From an uncultured Bacilli bacterium (GTDB lineage Bacteria; Bacillota_I; Bacilli_A; RF39; UBA660): DNA of 15,390 nt. The notes under the pieces were generated by a model. That model had not been told where the DNA came from. It did no database searches and was given only the letters and a program-made list of their open reading frames with translations. The stretch covers positions 1 to 15,390 of the forward strand of contig CAKOJI010000025.1 of assembly GCA_934089255.1 (NCBI GenBank). Direction: 5' to 3'. Shown here piece by piece: positions 14,453-15,390 of the stretch. Each line of letters opens with the position of its first letter. The stretch's first letter is position 1. The position numbers and the translations under genes were made by a program.

Positions 14453-15056
14453 GATAGGATATAGTAAAGTAAATAACTTAGAAAAATGCACTTGCTTTGT
14501 AGAAGATAATATATATAACAAAATATTTAGTAATATAACACTAGAAAAAAATATTATTAATACATCATTTACAGATTGTGAATTTATTAATTGTATTATG
14601 AACATAAAAGTATCAAATAGTACATTTACTAATTGTAAATTTATTAACTCAGATATGTCTAATATAGAATTTGATGAGTGTGGCCTACATTTTATTACTA
14701 TATCTAATTCTAAATTAACAGGATTAGAATTAACTAATGGAGTAATTAAAAATAGTATAATTGAAGATAATAAAATGAACTTAACTAATATTGCTAACTA
14801 TCAAGTTAATAACGTACACTTTATTAACAATAATATGCTAAATAGTAGAATATTCAATGTAAAATTTACAAAAACTACATTAAACAATAACGATTTAACT
14901 AATTTAGAAGTAATTAGTACTAGTTTAAAAAATATTGATATTAGTTCAAATAATATAAAAAATATATTAATATCTCCAAATGATTTAAAAGGAAGTACAA
15001 TAGAATATAACCAAATCTATGATTTAATTAACTTATTAGGAGTAAATATAAAATAA
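14445..15056 (+). CDS. Pentapeptide-repeat protein
   Basis: 203 residues. Residues about 38-178 repeat a five-residue period with a central Phe, Leu, Ile or Met and small or polar flanks (SFTDC EFINC, TFTNC KFINS), forming a right-handed four-sided beta-helix. The tail (LKGSTIEYNQIYDLINLLGV) is the amphipathic C-terminal helix common in Firmicutes pentapeptide proteins. Some family members (Qnr, MfpA) mimic DNA and bind gyrase; most have no known role, and nothing here proves gyrase binding. Start: ATG 14445 with AAGGAA upstream, overlapping the scpB stop; an in-frame ATG at 14391 lies well inside scpB and has no ribosome-binding site. Co-transcription with scpAB is likely. Confidence 0.85.
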   Translation: MNKIGYSKVNNLEKCTCFVEDNIYNKIFSNITLEKNIINTSFTDCEFINCIMNIKVSNSTFTNCKFINSDMSNIEFDECGLHFITISNSKLTGLELTNGVIKNSIIEDNKMNLTNIANYQVNNVHFINNNMLNSRIFNVKFTKTTLNNNDLTNLEVISTSLKNIDISSNNIKNILISPNDLKGSTIEYNQIYDLINLLGVNIK

Positions 15057-15086
15057 TTTACAAGATTACAAAAATTATGTTATAAT
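15057..15086 (+). promoter_or_regulatory. Promoter of tRNA-Leu
   Basis: TTTACA (15057-15062), 18 bases, TATAAT (15081-15086) with extended TGT. The start is expected near 15093, six bases before the mature 5' end. Confidence 0.7.
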
Positions 15087-15098
15087 TTACTTGTACTT

Positions 15099-15185
15099 GC
15101 CCCCGTGGCGGAATTGGTAGACGCGCTGGACTCAAAATCCAGTGTCACTAGTGACGTGTCGGTTCGAGTCCGACCAGGGGCACCA
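15099..15185 (+). tRNA. tRNA-Leu (anticodon CAA)
   Basis: 87 bases including an encoded CCA. The anticodon stem CTGGA/TCCAG encloses CTCAAAA, so the anticodon is CAA (15133-15135), reading UUG. The D arm GCG/CGC with GAATTGGTAGA, the long variable arm with stem GTCAC/GTGAC (class II, as expected for Leu) and the T arm GTCGG-TTCGAGT-CCGAC are all present. The acceptor stem GCCCCCG/CAGGGGC has one C-A mismatch at 6-67. The discriminator is A. Confidence 0.96.
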
Positions 15186-15198
15186 TTAAAGATTTATT

Positions 15199-15222
15199 CG
15201 AACTAGAAATAGTTCGTTTTTT
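15199..15222 (+). terminator. Intrinsic terminator of tRNA-Leu
   Basis: CGAACTA (15199-15205), loop GAAA, TAGTTCG (15210-15216), then six T. Confidence 0.9.
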
Positions 15223-15239
15223 CTCGCTTAAAAATATAT

Positions 15240-15272
15240 AGTGACCGAAAAGTGACTGAAAAGTGGCCGGAT
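15240..15272 (+). repeat. Three tandem 11-bp repeats downstream of tRNA-Leu
   Basis: Units AGTGACCGAAA (15240-15250), AGTGACTGAAA (15251-15261) and AGTGGCCGGAT (15262-15272). Units 1 and 2 differ at one position; unit 3 matches unit 1 at eight of eleven. They are richer in G and C than their surroundings. Such direct repeats beside a tRNA 3' end resemble arm-type integrase sites, but no integrase lies in the window. Confidence 0.6.
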
Positions 15273-15390
15273 ATATTGATATTATTTTTTAAAACGCTTA
15301 AATCAATTTTCGTTAAACATAATATCTCGTTAGATAATAATAAATATAAGAGTTTAAATATTATTAATTTAAATAATCAATATACAAATT
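15273..15390. other. Non-coding or unresolved right end
   Basis: A/T-rich sequence. On the plus strand one frame stays open from 15213 to the window edge, but it has no convincing start codon or ribosome-binding site. On the minus strand a frame is open from 15376 to a stop at 15203-15205, with no start codon. A small TATCT/AGATA hairpin lies near 15333-15346. I see no supported gene. Confidence 0.4.

Noticed and set aside
15206..15376. Minus-strand frame resembling an integrase C-terminus (SGHFSVTFRSL)
   Set aside because: No start codon, short, and no tyrosine-recombinase catalytic motif visible.
1..15390. Mycoplasma-type code with TGA as Trp
   Set aside because: All recognised genes use TGG for Trp, and TGA ends scpA and the 12287 gene.
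1..15390. CRISPR array, insertion sequence or transposase
   Set aside because: No regularly spaced repeats and no transposase motifs found; the only tandem repeat is the 33-base set at 15240-15272.

Overview
The window is strongly AT-rich DNA that uses the standard bacterial code: Trp is TGG, and TGA is a working stop at 13172-13174 and 13879-13881. Several genes are Firmicutes/Bacilli hallmarks: EzrA, a Bacillus-type LexA with matching operators, ScpA/ScpB, a T-box before ileS, a UgtP-type glycolipid synthase and a DUF368 protein. Very AT-rich DNA without Mycoplasma recoding suggests an uncultured, probably gut-associated Bacilli lineage of the RF39/Erysipelotrichia/Acholeplasma-neighbour kind. 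That placement is inference from gene content and base composition.

Layout, left to right. (1) 1-721: the tail of an unidentified gene, a 17-bp hairpin, then a 5'-deleted comEC remnant that keeps only the metallo-beta-lactamase domain. (2) 722-1150: a gene-free stretch with two terminator-like hairpins, a possible short transcript and a consensus promoter. (3) 1151-5385: envelope and division genes: a small membrane-anchored protein of unknown function, a DUF368 (PopT-type) undecaprenyl-phosphate translocase, EzrA and an ATP-grasp enzyme of the sugar-transfer-associated type. (4) 5372-8729: a T-box-controlled ileS encoding a type 2 IleRS whose HIGH motif is replaced by GLHH. (5) 8763-10781: lexA on the minus strand, divergent from an unannotated 34-residue membrane peptide. 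Each gene has a consensus promoter carrying its own LexA box, and a UgtP-like glycosyltransferase follows the peptide gene. (6) 10818-12221: miaB. (7) 12287-15056: a tightly overlapping operon of an unknown membrane-anchored protein, scpA, scpB and a pentapeptide-repeat protein. (8) 15057-15390: tRNA-Leu(CAA) with its own promoter and terminator, followed by three tandem 11-bp repeats that could mark an integrated element.

How the genes fit together: lipid-carrier recycling (DUF368), glycolipid synthesis (UgtP) and division control (EzrA) form a cell-envelope theme. LexA links DNA damage to the small membrane peptide, and possibly by read-through to ugtP. ScpA/ScpB bring chromosome organisation. 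ileS, miaB and tRNA-Leu are translation genes; tRNA-Leu(CAA) carries the A36-A37-A38 context that MiaA/MiaB act on.

The most novel-looking feature is the 34-residue peptide gene at 9520-9624. It has a perfect-spacing TTGACA/TAAAAT promoter with an SOS box in the spacer and a strong ribosome-binding site. By position it resembles yneA of Bacillus, and by size SidA of Caulobacter, so it is a candidate SOS-induced division inhibitor or membrane peptide.
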